From NCBI GenBank assembly GCA_947305745.1, contig CAMZEH010000003.1:1-64000 (forward strand): a stretch of 64,000 nucleotides of DNA, in the 5' to 3' direction. The notes beneath the pieces were generated by a model that was given only the letters and a program-made list of their open reading frames with translations, was not told the DNA's origin and searched no databases. Source of the stretch: an uncultured Clostridia bacterium (GTDB lineage Bacteria; Bacillota; Clostridia; Oscillospirales; Acutalibacteraceae). Positions within the stretch are counted from its first letter, which is position 1; each line of letters begins with the position of its first letter. Positions 39,146-49,256 of the stretch are shown here, piece after piece. Made by a program: the position numbers and the translations under genes.

Positions 39146-41284
39146 ATGCACACAAAAAAATCTATAAAAACTATGCTTGTTTTGGCACTTGCGACAGCAC
39201 TTGTCCCGATCGCCGCCTATGCGGCTGATGACGTAAGTGATACGGCATATGTGATAATTGAGGAGAACAGTACTGATCACGGAAACGGAACTTTGTCCGA
39301 GTCGCCTGACAATAATTTTAAATTCGAAACCGGAAATGTCACGGTTAATGCCGCTGGCCAGAGTTATGCGCCGGAGTATATCCAAAAAAATGGTTTATAT
39401 GCCGCCAGTTACGTTGGCGTTGAAACGGACAAAACGCTCAACGTTGAGGCCGGAAATGTTACGGTTACGAATAATGACCAATCTCAGGAAGATAAGGCGG
39501 GCGTAAGAATTGACGCGTATGGAAACGTTTCACATAAGGTTAATGTTAAGAATATAACTTCCGATGCAATAGGTCTTGATATTTACAAAGGGGGAGAAAA
39601 TCAGAAACCTATTAGCGTCAAGGCGGGTGATATTACTTCAAAAAAAGATGGAGTAAACGTTCTTGTGGCAGATGGTGTAAGTAAAATTGATGTTGGTAAC
39701 GTTTTGCTTACTAATTCAGAACTTCCTTACCTTGGTGCTACTGCCGGAGTCAAAGGAATTTTTATATCTTCGGGCAACACTTTAACTGCGAAAGATATAA
39801 CTTCTTCCGACGTGGGAGCTGCATTGACGGCAACGCAAAGCGGGGGAGTGGATTTTAAATCTGGGAATATTAAAGCTAAGGCGGACGGACTTGTTGCTAT
39901 TGTTAGTGTTGCAGAGGAACAAGAAACAGATACCCCTGGATCAATTACTGCAACAGTTGACGGAAGCGTAGATGCAGGATTCAAAGGTGTGGTTTCAGAA
40001 GTTTACGGAGTAGAGCGTGGTTCTGTAGACATTACGGTTAATGGGGATGTTAAGGCTTCGGATAATGGTGTTGAACTATCTACAGGCAAATTTAATGAAA
40101 AAAAGCCACTGAAAAACAAAGTCACGATAAATGGTAATATAAACACTTCAGGCGATGTCTTGCCGACAGGTATTCTGGCCGAGTACACATGTGATGGTAG
40201 TACTATCGAAGCAAACGTAAACGGAGATGTCAACGTATCAGGTTCGAATTCTTTAGGCGTTTATTTCCGTTCTTTAAGCTCGCCCAGCAACCACTTGGTG
40301 AATGTCCAAGGAAATGTCAACTCTGACTCGGTTGGTATTTACTGCTATGAAGGTCAAGAGGAGCAAGGTCCATACTTCGATGTACTGGTCAGTGATACTA
40401 TTTCCGCCGATAATGTCGGTGTTTTGCTCGAAGAAGAGTTGGATTCGGGTAGAATGTATAATAATTTGGATCTGACAGTATGGAAAATAAAAAGGAATGA
40501 AAACGGGAATGTTGCAGAGCTTGGTCGTGTGTCTGACTACGGAACAGGAAGCATTGAGTTTTTTGGTGCGGACGAAAGAACGAGAAAGTTTGAAGAGAGC
40601 ATCAAATACATAATAAAAGTAGAAAAACCCACGGGTGGGCACAAACTTATAGCTCTTTGTGATGATGGAAGCTCTCTTGATGTAAGCCACAATTATCAAA
40701 TTGCATATGAGGGCGATACTGTAATACTTAAAGCGTTGCCAAAAAAAGGATATAGAGTGGTAAGCGCATATAATGGTTTGGACGGAGAAAAAGTAGCTTT
40801 GCGCAAAGATGCAAACGGCAATTTCTATATTAAAGTCCCAAAAGGTGGCGGAGTATATTTGTCGGCTCTTTTCGAGAAAATAAAATATACAATATCTTAT
40901 GATTTGCAAGGCGGATTGTTCGAGGGACAAACAGGCGTAATTAAATTCCAAAGTGCATACGGCGATAAAATAACATTATTGCCCGCGCCTGTAAGATCGG
41001 GATATCGTTTTGTATGCTGGCAAGGTTCAAACTATATGCCCGGGGATACATATAAAGTCGTCGGTGATCATTTATTTACGGCAGTTTGGGAAAAAATCGA
41101 AGACGAAAAATGTGATTGCAAAACGAAAAAGTGCTGCTGTAAATGCGATAAGTGTAATTGCACGAGCAAGATCAAAACAGGGGATGAACGCAACAAAACG
41201 GCATGGTTATATGCGGTGTTCGCTGCAATATCGGGATTTGTTATGTCGATTTTTCCGAAAAAATCGCGCAAATCTGAAAAATAA
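39146..41284 (+). CDS. Secreted beta-helix-like surface protein with InlB-type repeat, Cys-rich segment and KTGDE sorting-like C-terminus
   Basis: Signal peptide ...ALATALVPIAAYA; repeated (G)NVTV/DITS strands; YDLQGGLFEGQTGVIKF...YRFVCWQGSNYMPGDTYKVVGDHLFTAVW; CDCKTKKCCCKCDKCNC; KTGDERNKTAWLYAVFAAISGFVMSIFPKKSRK. Confidence 0.8.
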   Translation: MHTKKSIKTMLVLALATALVPIAAYAADDVSDTAYVIIEENSTDHGNGTLSESPDNNFKFETGNVTVNAAGQSYAPEYIQKNGLYAASYVGVETDKTLNVEAGNVTVTNNDQSQEDKAGVRIDAYGNVSHKVNVKNITSDAIGLDIYKGGENQKPISVKAGDITSKKDGVNVLVADGVSKIDVGNVLLTNSELPYLGATAGVKGIFISSGNTLTAKDITSSDVGAALTATQSGGVDFKSGNIKAKADGLVAIVSVAEEQETDTPGSITATVDGSVDAGFKGVVSEVYGVERGSVDITVNGDVKASDNGVELSTGKFNEKKPLKNKVTINGNINTSGDVLPTGILAEYTCDGSTIEANVNGDVNVSGSNSLGVYFRSLSSPSNHLVNVQGNVNSDSVGIYCYEGQEEQGPYFDVLVSDTISADNVGVLLEEELDSGRMYNNLDLTVWKIKRNENGNVAELGRVSDYGTGSIEFFGADERTRKFEESIKYIIKVEKPTGGHKLIALCDDGSSLDVSHNYQIAYEGDTVILKALPKKGYRVVSAYNGLDGEKVALRKDANGNFYIKVPKGGGVYLSALFEKIKYTISYDLQGGLFEGQTGVIKFQSAYGDKITLLPAPVRSGYRFVCWQGSNYMPGDTYKVVGDHLFTAVWEKIEDEKCDCKTKKCCCKCDKCNCTSKIKTGDERNKTAWLYAVFAAISGFVMSIFPKKSRKSEK

Positions 41285-41309
41285 AATCAAGTTCTATGTA
41301 AAGATCATT

Positions 41310-41339
41310 AAAACCACCGTTTTAGCGGTGGTTTTCTTT
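41310..41339. terminator. Bidirectional terminator between convergent genes
   Basis: aaaaccaccg-ttttag-cggtggtttt + ctttg. Confidence 0.8.
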
Positions 41340-41368
41340 GCTTATTTTTATTTTTACTTAAATATTTA

Positions 41369-42550
41369 TTACCTGCATAGCTCTTCATATTCTCTATAGA
41401 ATAGGTCCGATCTTGTGGAAGTGGCTTTAGGTGCATATGACAAGTTGTTTCCACTTAAGTTTAAAATTACTTCTGGTTTCACCCACGGTTTATGCTGTAT
41501 GCCGCTGGTTTCTTCATGGGTCAGATATCCGTTATATGTCGTTAGACTTCTACGCAAATATCCATTTTGTTCGCATGCGGTTTTGACCCCTAGGTTAAGT
41601 ACGTTTCGTATTTGGGGTAATACCGATGAAGCATATGCTATCGAAGTTGACCCCGCGATAAGCGCAGGTATGTTTGAAACGCAGTAATGTACCACGCCTT
41701 CTTCAATGTAGAATGGATCGGCATGAGTTGTAGTATGAAATGTTTCGATTACGCCTTCGTCACAACTTATGTCCACTATAACGGATCCTTTGTGCATAGA
41801 AACTACCATTTTGCGCGTAATTAAAAATTCTTTGTTATGTTTTGGCCAGCGCACACAGTTTACGACCATATCTACTTTTGGCAGGATATTTTCTATATTG
41901 TATCTGTTCGAAAGCAAAGTTTCGATTCTTCCGTTATATTTCTCACTTATTTCGCGAAGACTTGTCAGGCTCGTGTCGCAAACAGAAACGTACGCTCCCA
42001 ATGAACAAAGTGTGCTTATTGCAGCTTTTCCGGCGACCCCGGCACCTATAACCAAAGCTTTCACGTTCGGAGCGCCGCCTAACCCGGAAGCAAATTTGCC
42101 GCAGCCTCCGTTTATGCTCATAAGTCCATATAGACCCATAAAAGCTCCTGCTTTCCCTGCTGCCTCCGAGTTTGGCGATCCGAATTCTTGGGAATCTTCT
42201 GCGGTAAATGCGGTTACTTTATGTTTTAAAAGCGCATCAACTTGCTCGGGGTGAGCAGCTGGATGAATACAGGTAAATATTATTTGATTTTCACGTAGCA
42301 AATCATATTCGCAAGGCTCGATTTCTTTAACTTTTGCGATAAAATCACATTTTTTGTAAATTTCTTCCGCCGAATTCAGTATAGTCGCTCCAGCTCCGAC
42401 GTATTTTTCATCTTCAAACCCTGCGCTCAGCCCCGCATTGTGCTGGATATAAACCATGTGGCCGTCTTGTGATATCACTTCCACTTCGGCGGGCGTTAAA
42501 ATTACTCTGTGTTCACCTTCTTTAATTTCTTTTAAAATACCAAAATTCAT
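41369..42550 (-). CDS. ald: Alanine dehydrogenase
   Basis: MNFGILKEIKEGEHRVILTPAEV; KVKEIEPCEYDLLRENQIIFTCIHPA; ALVIGAGVAGKAAISTLCSLGA. Confidence 0.92.
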   Translation of the reverse strand: MNFGILKEIKEGEHRVILTPAEVEVISQDGHMVYIQHNAGLSAGFEDEKYVGAGATILNSAEEIYKKCDFIAKVKEIEPCEYDLLRENQIIFTCIHPAAHPEQVDALLKHKVTAFTAEDSQEFGSPNSEAAGKAGAFMGLYGLMSINGGCGKFASGLGGAPNVKALVIGAGVAGKAAISTLCSLGAYVSVCDTSLTSLREISEKYNGRIETLLSNRYNIENILPKVDMVVNCVRWPKHNKEFLITRKMVVSMHKGSVIVDISCDEGVIETFHTTTHADPFYIEEGVVHYCVSNIPALIAGSTSIAYASSVLPQIRNVLNLGVKTACEQNGYLRRSLTTYNGYLTHEETSGIQHKPWVKPEVILNLSGNNLSYAPKATSTRSDLFYREYEELCR

Positions 42551-42844
42551 AATGATCCCCCTTACCGCTTCATAATAATATTATTCTTACTAAATTGTAT
42601 ATTTTTTAAAATCGATAGTCAAATAAATAATTTTAATATGATATAAATTAATATTTATGAGATTATAAAAATCGACTGATTTACATATCGATCGATTTTA
42701 CTGTTATTTTTTGTGCGGAATGTGTGCGGCATAAGCCCGAAAAACGTTCAGGATTAGATTTTATGACTTATAAAAATATTTTTATCTAATGTGGTTGTGG
42801 ATTTGTTGCTGGCGTAAAGCTCTGATATTTAGCTATATAAAAAA

Positions 42845-42890
42845 GCCGTTTGCGCACCGTTTTGATACGCAAAAAGCTCTACACTGTATA
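42845..42890 (-). terminator. Probable terminator downstream of tRNA-Pro (minus strand)
   Basis: Reverse strand agctttttgcg...cgcaaacggctttttta imperfect hairpin with T tract. Confidence 0.45.
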
Positions 42891-42899
42891 CCTCTATGG

Positions 42900-42973
42900 T
42901 CGAGGTGACAGGATTTGAACCTGCGACCTCTGCGTCCCGAACGCAGCGCTCTACCAAGCTGAGCCACACCTCG
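42900..42973 (-). tRNA. tRNA-Pro(CGG)
   Basis: Reverse complement cgaggtgtggctcagcttggtagagcgctgcgttCGGgacgcagaggtcgcaggttcaaatcctgtcacctcga. Confidence 0.95.
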
Positions 42974-43024
42974 ATGTTTATAGCTTTATTATAATATTAA
43001 TCCTTGAGCTAGTCAACTGTTTTT

Positions 43025-43264
43025 TTAACGACTTGACACCTTCGGAAGTTTTTCAACTATGTTCAGCGCATTTTCTATAGCCGATAGCTTATTGTATATG
43101 GTATCCACTATTTTAATGGTTTTTTCGAGTGTTTCGGATGTGTGGTTACATAATTCTTCCGTTTTTATCGCAAACACGGTGAAAGCTACGAGTACTAAGC
43201 TGCTTATCGTTACATTTATTATTTCTTTAAGAGTCATTTTTTCATCCCTTTTCTTTGCATACAA
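43025..43264 (-). CDS. Small single-TM hypothetical protein
   Basis: MTLKEIINVTISSLVLVAFTVFAIKTEEL... likely start at internal Met (about 43237); TM followed by heptad-like helix. Confidence 0.5.
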   Translation of the reverse strand: MYAKKRDEKMTLKEIINVTISSLVLVAFTVFAIKTEELCNHTSETLEKTIKIVDTIYNKLSAIENALNIVEKLPKVSSR

Positions 43265-43312
43265 ATCGCACTAAATATTATAGCATAAATTTGAATTTAT
43301 TTAAATTAGCTT

Positions 43313-43954
43313 TTACGCCGGAGTATGCTTTTTATAATATTCGCATTCCGAAGAAAGCGCACATTCACCGCACTTAGGCTTTATTGCTTTGCAAATGTTT
43401 CTCCCGTGGATTACCACTTGATGGCAAAATTTTTGCGAATTTTCGGGCGGAATCAGTTTGAGCATTATTTTTTCTATTTTTTCGGCGTTTTCGGTGCCGT
43501 GAAACCCAAGTCTTTTTGTAATTCTTATAAAATGCGTATCGACAACAATACCTGGCTTACCATAAATCATCCCCAAAACAAGATTTGCTGTTTTTCTGCC
43601 GACCCCCGGTAAAGAAGTAAGATCTTCCATATTATCCGGAATTTCACCTCCGAATTCGGATATTATTTTCTTGCACATGTTTATGATGTCGTTGGATTTT
43701 GTTCTGAAGAATCCGCATGAATGGATGTAAGGCACTACTTCTTCTGGGGAAGCATTCGCAAAATCTTCTGCTGATTTGAATTTTTCAAAAAGTGCGGGAG
43801 TGACTTTGTTTACACGCTCGTCCGTGCACTGCGCCGATAGCCTCGTTGCAATGAGCAGCTGTAGAGGCGAATAGAAATCGAGCGAGCAGTCCGCTTCAGG
43901 ATAAAGTTTTTGCAGTTTTTCAGCCACTATTTTTGCTTTTGATTTTTTATCCAT
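43313..43954 (-). CDS. nth: Endonuclease III
   Basis: HhH-GPD LPGVGRKTANLVLGMIYGKPGIVVDTHFIRITKRLG; C-terminal CKAIKPKCGECALSSECEYY Fe-S. Confidence 0.95.
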   Translation of the reverse strand: MDKKSKAKIVAEKLQKLYPEADCSLDFYSPLQLLIATRLSAQCTDERVNKVTPALFEKFKSAEDFANASPEEVVPYIHSCGFFRTKSNDIINMCKKIISEFGGEIPDNMEDLTSLPGVGRKTANLVLGMIYGKPGIVVDTHFIRITKRLGFHGTENAEKIEKIMLKLIPPENSQKFCHQVVIHGRNICKAIKPKCGECALSSECEYYKKHTPA

Positions 43955-44073
43955 TTTTCCCTCATAAATAGATTTAAAATTTTAATGTGTTTTCATTATA
44001 TCATAATTTGAATAAACGCCGAAGATATGACCGATAATTTTTAAAGTAAAAATTTATCGAGGAGAATTATCTT

Positions 44074-44706
44074 ATGCCAAAAGAAAAATCTATTTTTGAA
44101 ACGCTTTTTAATATTAATCTGAATGACCATATCGAGAAGAAAAACGGCCTTAGCTATATTTCGTGGCCGTACGCTTGGGCGGAAGTCAAGAAGTATTATC
44201 CCGATGCGAGCTATGAAATCAAGCTTTTCGGGGAAAACAATTTGCCGTATGTTTTTGATGAAAATACAGGATATATGGTATTTACAAGCGTTACGATAAA
44301 AGATATCACGCATGAAATGTGGCTACCGGTTATGGACAGCGCGAATAAGACAATGAAATCTGTAAAATACGTTTATGAAACGAAATACAGAAAAAATATT
44401 CCTGTAGAAACCGCGACGATGTTTGATATAAACAAAGCGATAATGAGATGTTTGGTAAAGAATTTGGCGATGTTCGGGTTGGGGCTTTACATTTATGCAG
44501 GAGAAGATTTACCTGAATTGCAAAACGAAAACGTAACCGAAACGAACATCAGACATTTGAATGATTTGGTCGATTCTTTTGATGAGCCCGAGAGATTAAA
44601 AAACAATATTTTAAATAGTTATAACGTCGGAGAATTCAAAGAATTAAACGTGAGCCAGTATAATGAGATTGTCAAAAAGATAAAAAACTGGAATAAAAAC
44701 CAGTGA
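44074..44706 (+). CDS. DUF1071 family (phage-type single-strand annealing protein)
   Basis: NGLSYISWPYAWAEVKKYYPDASYEI...YVFDENTGYMVFTSVTI...WLPVMDSANKTMK...DINKAIMRCLVKNLAMFGLGLYIYAGEDLPE. Confidence 0.8.
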   Translation: MPKEKSIFETLFNINLNDHIEKKNGLSYISWPYAWAEVKKYYPDASYEIKLFGENNLPYVFDENTGYMVFTSVTIKDITHEMWLPVMDSANKTMKSVKYVYETKYRKNIPVETATMFDINKAIMRCLVKNLAMFGLGLYIYAGEDLPELQNENVTETNIRHLNDLVDSFDEPERLKNNILNSYNVGEFKELNVSQYNEIVKKIKNWNKNQ

Positions 44707-45774
44707 TTAAACTATCATCATGGCATCGCCAAAGCTGAAAAAACGATATTTCTCGCTTACAGCCAAATTATAAGCGTTCATAGTCTTTTCATATCCCGCA
44801 AAAGCGGAAACGAGCATAATAAGAGTGCTTTCGGGTAGGTGAAAATTTGTAATAAGCCCGTCCATTACGCCGAATTTATATCCCGGGCGGATAAATATAT
44901 CTGTTTCTCCCTCGTACTCGTCTATTTTACCTAATTTTTGAAATATCGATTCAATAACTCGGCAACTCGTCGTTCCAACGGAAATTACCCTTTTGCCGAG
45001 TTTTTTTGTGCTGTTTATAAGTTCGGCAGTTTCTTTGGGCATAACAAAATACTCAGAATGCATTTTGTGGTTTGATATATCGTCTTCTTTAACGGGTCTG
45101 AAAGTGCCGAGGCCGACGTGTAAAGTAACAAATCCGATGTTGATGCCTTTATCTTTTATTTTTTGTAGGAGTTCGGGAGTAAAATGAAGTCCGGCAGTGG
45201 GCGCGGCGGCTGAACCCAAATCTTTTGCATAGACCGTTTGATATCTGGATTTGTCTTTTAGCTTTTCTTTTATGTACGGCGGCAAGGGCATTTGCCCGAT
45301 TCTGTCAAGCTTATCGAAAAAATTCAAAGTATCTTCAAATTTGATGAGTCTGTTGCCGTCCGGTAGAATATCTGTAATTTTAGCCTTTAAAAAATCGGTT
45401 TTTTCATCACCGAATATAAATTCAAAGCCTATTTTTGCTTTCTTGCCCGGCTTGACAAGCGTTTCCCAGACATCTTTTTCGCGCTGTCTGAGGAGTAAAA
45501 ACTCAACAATGTATTCGGTCTGAACATTCTTGCCGAATATCCTTGCGGGCAGAACTTTAGAATTGTTTAGAATTAAACAGTCGCCGGGGTTTAAAAAATC
45601 TATAATATCGTAAAATTTTTTATGCAAAATAGTATCAGAATCTTTGTTTAGTATCATAAGCCTTGATGAATCGCGCGGCTCGATAGGTTTTTGAGCTATC
45701 AAGCTTTCGGGCAAATCATAATAAAATTGACTTTTCTTTGTTAAAGTGGTTTCATTTATAGTAGTGTTGCTCAT
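44707..45774 (-). CDS. queA: S-adenosylmethionine:tRNA ribosyltransferase-isomerase
   Basis: [70 protein letters not shown]. Confidence 0.96.
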   Translation of the reverse strand: MSNTTINETTLTKKSQFYYDLPESLIAQKPIEPRDSSRLMILNKDSDTILHKKFYDIIDFLNPGDCLILNNSKVLPARIFGKNVQTEYIVEFLLLRQREKDVWETLVKPGKKAKIGFEFIFGDEKTDFLKAKITDILPDGNRLIKFEDTLNFFDKLDRIGQMPLPPYIKEKLKDKSRYQTVYAKDLGSAAAPTAGLHFTPELLQKIKDKGINIGFVTLHVGLGTFRPVKEDDISNHKMHSEYFVMPKETAELINSTKKLGKRVISVGTTSCRVIESIFQKLGKIDEYEGETDIFIRPGYKFGVMDGLITNFHLPESTLIMLVSAFAGYEKTMNAYNLAVSEKYRFFSFGDAMMIV

Positions 45775-45988
45775 TTAATTTTTGTTTTCCTCCGAATTGA
45801 TTTGTCGTAAAATATTATTTGATAGTATTATAACAAATAAATCATCAAATCCCAAATAAACAAATTTACGAGGACTCAAATATAATAGTATTAAAATAAT
45901 AAAATTAATCAGTAAAAAGGCGGTGCTTAGGGCTCACTATTTAATTTATGATGTTTTTTACAGATGAAAATTAAAAATTAGGCTCAAA

Positions 45989-47077
45989 ATGAATATGGAA
46001 AAATATAAAATTGGAATATTAGGTGCTACGGGTACGGTTGGTCAGAGGTTTGTAACTCTTTTGGAAAATCACCCGTGGTTTGAAGTAAAGGTTTTGGCGG
46101 CGAGTAAGAGTTCAGCAGGTAAGACGTTTAAAGAGGCTGTCCAAAATAGGTGGATACTGAATTCAAAAATTCCTAAAGAATATGAAAATATCATAGTTAT
46201 GGACGTAGAAGAAGATGCGAAGAAAATAGCATCGGAAGTTGATTTTGTATTTTGTGCGCTCGGCGGCGAAAAAGAGAAAATCAAAAAAATCGAAGAAATG
46301 TACGCGAGGCTTGAATGCCCTGTAATTTCAAATAACAGCGCGAATAGAATGACACCTGATGTGCCTATGATAATACCCGAAATCAATCCCGAGCACGTTG
46401 GGGTGATAGAGCATCAGAGTAGGCGACTCGGTACAAAAAAAGGTTTTATAGCCGTAAAATCAAACTGCTCGATTCAGTGCTACGTGCCGGCATTACACCC
46501 ACTTTTCGATTTGGGTATAAAGAATATTTTAGTATGCACGTACCAAGCGATTTCGGGTGCGGGTAAGACGTTTAACACATGGCCTGAGATGAAAGACAAT
46601 ATAATTCCGTATATATCGGGCGAGGAGGAAAAATCCGAAAAAGAACCTCTCAAAATCTGGGGCAAATTAGAAAACGGCGAAATAATACCAAACAGCGATA
46701 TAAATATTACGTCGCAGTGCATACGAGTACCCGTTAGCGAAGGGCATACGGCGGCAGTTTTTGCCAAGTTTGAACGAAAAGTTTCTTGCGAAGAATTTAT
46801 AGAGAGAATGAGAAAATTCAAAGGCCACGAGATGAGCAGAGGTTTACCGAGCTCGACTGAGAATTTTATTACATATTTTAATGAAAGCGACAGACCACAA
46901 ATAAAATCGGAGAGAAATCTCGAAAACGGAATGGGAATTTCTGTAGGGAGACTGCGCGAAGATAGCCAGTATGATATAAAATTCGTTTGTATGAGCCACA
47001 ACACGGTGCGAGGCGCGGCGGGAGGAGCAGTTTTGCTTGCCGAGATGCTTTGCCGTGAGGGTTATATAAATAAATAA
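45989..47077 (+). CDS. asd: Aspartate-semialdehyde dehydrogenase
   Basis: GILGATGTVGQRFVTLLENHPWF; SNCSIQCYVPAL; YQAISGAGK; RVPVSEGHTAAVF. Confidence 0.95.
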   Translation: MNMEKYKIGILGATGTVGQRFVTLLENHPWFEVKVLAASKSSAGKTFKEAVQNRWILNSKIPKEYENIIVMDVEEDAKKIASEVDFVFCALGGEKEKIKKIEEMYARLECPVISNNSANRMTPDVPMIIPEINPEHVGVIEHQSRRLGTKKGFIAVKSNCSIQCYVPALHPLFDLGIKNILVCTYQAISGAGKTFNTWPEMKDNIIPYISGEEEKSEKEPLKIWGKLENGEIIPNSDINITSQCIRVPVSEGHTAAVFAKFERKVSCEEFIERMRKFKGHEMSRGLPSSTENFITYFNESDRPQIKSERNLENGMGISVGRLREDSQYDIKFVCMSHNTVRGAAGGAVLLAEMLCREGYINK

Positions 47078-47099
47078 AATTTTTGGAGGTAAATTAGCG

Positions 47100-47987
47100 G
47101 TGAAAAAGGTTATTTTTAAAGGCGCGGGAGTTGCACTCGTAACGCCTATGAATGAGGACGGGAGCGTAAATTATGAGGAGCTGGAAAGGTTAATAAATTT
47201 TCAAATCGATAACGGTACGGACGCAATCATAACTTGCGGCACAACCGGTGAATCGGCGACTCTCACGGAAGAAGAACACAGCAAAGTAATAGAATTTACC
47301 GTAAAGAAAGTCGCAGGCAGGATACCCGTAATAGCGGGAACGGGCAGCAATAATACGGAAATAGCGCTTAAACACTCTCTTGAGGCCGAAAAACTCGGCG
47401 TGGACGGACTTCTTATCGTAACGCCGTATTACAACAAGACATCACAGCAAGGTTTAATCGAGCATTACACATATATAGCTGATAGGGTACATACTCCGAT
47501 AATTCTTTATAATGTGCCATCGAGAACGGGCGTGAACATAAAACCCGAAACGTACCAAACGCTTGCAAAACACGAAAATATAGTTGCTGCAAAAGAGGCG
47601 AGCGGAGATATCTCGGCAGTTGCAAAGATAATTTCGCTATGTGGCGATGACTTGGCGATATATTCGGGTAACGATGACCAAATTATTCCCATGCTGGCGA
47701 TTGGTGGATTGGGCGTAATTTCGGTGTTTTCGAATATTTGTCCGAAAGAGTGCCACACGATGATAAAAGAATTTTTTGGTGGTAATACGGAAGCCGCGGC
47801 AAAAATGCAAATTAAATATCTTGAGCTTATGAACGCAATGTTCTGCGACGTCAACCCCGTGCCCGTGAAAGAGGCTTTGAATATGATAGGCTTTAACTGT
47901 GGAGAATGCCGTATGCCGCTATATAGACTCAGCGATGAAAATCATCGTAAAGTCAAGGCTATGCTCGAGAAACATTCTTTAATTTAA
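47100..47987 (+). CDS. dapA: 4-hydroxy-tetrahydrodipicolinate synthase
   Basis: GVALVTPMNEDGSVNYEEL; CGTTGESATLTEEEH; TPYYNKTSQQGL; YNVPSRTG; AAKEASGD. Confidence 0.96.
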   Translation: MKKVIFKGAGVALVTPMNEDGSVNYEELERLINFQIDNGTDAIITCGTTGESATLTEEEHSKVIEFTVKKVAGRIPVIAGTGSNNTEIALKHSLEAEKLGVDGLLIVTPYYNKTSQQGLIEHYTYIADRVHTPIILYNVPSRTGVNIKPETYQTLAKHENIVAAKEASGDISAVAKIISLCGDDLAIYSGNDDQIIPMLAIGGLGVISVFSNICPKECHTMIKEFFGGNTEAAAKMQIKYLELMNAMFCDVNPVPVKEALNMIGFNCGECRMPLYRLSDENHRKVKAMLEKHSLI

Positions 47988-48030
47988 AAAAACGGAAGGT
48001 GAAAAAAGCGCCGATTGGGCGCTTAAAATT

Positions 48031-48789
48031 ATGGATATAATACTTTGTGGTTGCAAAGGAAGAATGGGACAAGCTGTCGTGGATGTAGCAAAAAACTTTA
48101 GAAATATAAATATTGTTGCGGGAGTCGACACGAAAGAAAATTTTAGCGGTGAGTATCCTATTTATGCCGATATTAATAAAATTTCAGAAAATGCGGATGT
48201 GATAATTGATTTTTCAAATCCTGCGCTTTTGAATTCGCTTCTTGAATACTCAAAAAGGGAAAAAGTCCCTGCCGTGATATGCACGACGGGATTTACCGAG
48301 GCGCAGATGAAAGAAATAGAAGAAACATCAAAAAGTGTACCGATTTTGTATTCGAGGAATATGTCGCTCGGAGTAAATTTACTTGTAGAGCTTTCGAAAA
48401 TTGCGACGAAAATTTTAGGCGAAAATTTCGATGTTGAGATAATAGAAAAACATCATAACAAAAAAATAGACGCACCGAGCGGAACAGCACTAATGCTTGC
48501 TGAAGAAATGTCGTGTGAAATGCCCGAAAAGGCGGAATTTGTCTATGATAGGAGCAAAGAAAGAAAGCCCAGAACGAAAAACGAGATAGGCATTCATTCT
48601 GTGCGCGGCGGAACGATAGCCGGCGATCATGATGTAATATTTGCGGGTAATCGAGAAATCGTAACGCTTTCACATCATGCGGAATCCCGTGAAATTTTTG
48701 CCGTGGGAGCACTCAGAGCCGCAGAATATTTGTCGAGCGTACAAGTCACGGGGCTTTACACAATGAAAGACGTGATTAAAAGCTTTTAA
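48031..48789 (+). CDS. dapB: 4-hydroxy-tetrahydrodipicolinate reductase
   Basis: GCKGRMGQAVVDVA; EIIEKHHNKKIDAPSGTALML; HSVRGGTIAGDHDVIFAG. Confidence 0.95.
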   Translation: MDIILCGCKGRMGQAVVDVAKNFRNINIVAGVDTKENFSGEYPIYADINKISENADVIIDFSNPALLNSLLEYSKREKVPAVICTTGFTEAQMKEIEETSKSVPILYSRNMSLGVNLLVELSKIATKILGENFDVEIIEKHHNKKIDAPSGTALMLAEEMSCEMPEKAEFVYDRSKERKPRTKNEIGIHSVRGGTIAGDHDVIFAGNREIVTLSHHAESREIFAVGALRAAEYLSSVQVTGLYTMKDVIKSF

Positions 48790-49169
48790 ATCTTCCAGTT
48801 TGCCAGTTCTTCGGGAGATGAATAAAAGTAGGATTTTTTTGCAATTCCTTTGACGGAATTTGAAACATAAGAATTTTTATTTGCGATGAGGTATATGGGG
48901 ATGTTGTTCGAAAGCGCGACGCCTGCCTCAATTCCTATGCCGATGCTAAGCTCCGAAGCGTCGATGATGAAGATATCTGACTTTTTAATTTGCGAGAATG
49001 CCAAATTCATAACTTCGTCGCCGGACATATTGCAAGGCCCGTAGTTTTGGACGTTCCTCGCAAAAGCGAAAACCTCTATATTTTGACTTTCAAAGCTTTT
49101 GCAGATGGTTTCGATTAAGTTCTTGTTTCGCATGTCGTCGTAGTATTTTATGGCTAAGAACGCTTTCAT
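48786..49169 (-). CDS. Nucleoside 2-deoxyribosyltransferase-like / TIR-like Rossmann protein
   Basis: KAFLAIKYYDDMRNKNLIETICKSFE; SDIFIIDASELSIGIGIEAGVALSNNIPIYLIA. Confidence 0.6.
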   Translation of the reverse strand: MKAFLAIKYYDDMRNKNLIETICKSFESQNIEVFAFARNVQNYGPCNMSGDEVMNLAFSQIKKSDIFIIDASELSIGIGIEAGVALSNNIPIYLIANKNSYVSNSVKGIAKKSYFYSSPEELANWKI

Positions 49170-49256
49170 TTTAAAACCTCACAAATTCAATTGTTTTGTC
49201 TAAAGAATATCATAAATCAGAAATAAATCATATTAAAAATTGACGGAGAGATAAAT

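Noticed and set aside
40274-40951. 225-aa minus-strand ORF
   Set aside because: Fully antisense to the better-supported 712-aa surface protein; no recognisable domain or RBS.
42560-42895. 340-bp intergenic region considered as an ncRNA or riboswitch locus
   Set aside because: Only weak inverted repeats and a probable tRNA-Pro terminator visible; no recognisable conserved RNA motif.
45780-45988. Possible lysine riboswitch upstream of asd
   Set aside because: Sequence is short and AT-rich without recognisable lysine-riboswitch core helices.
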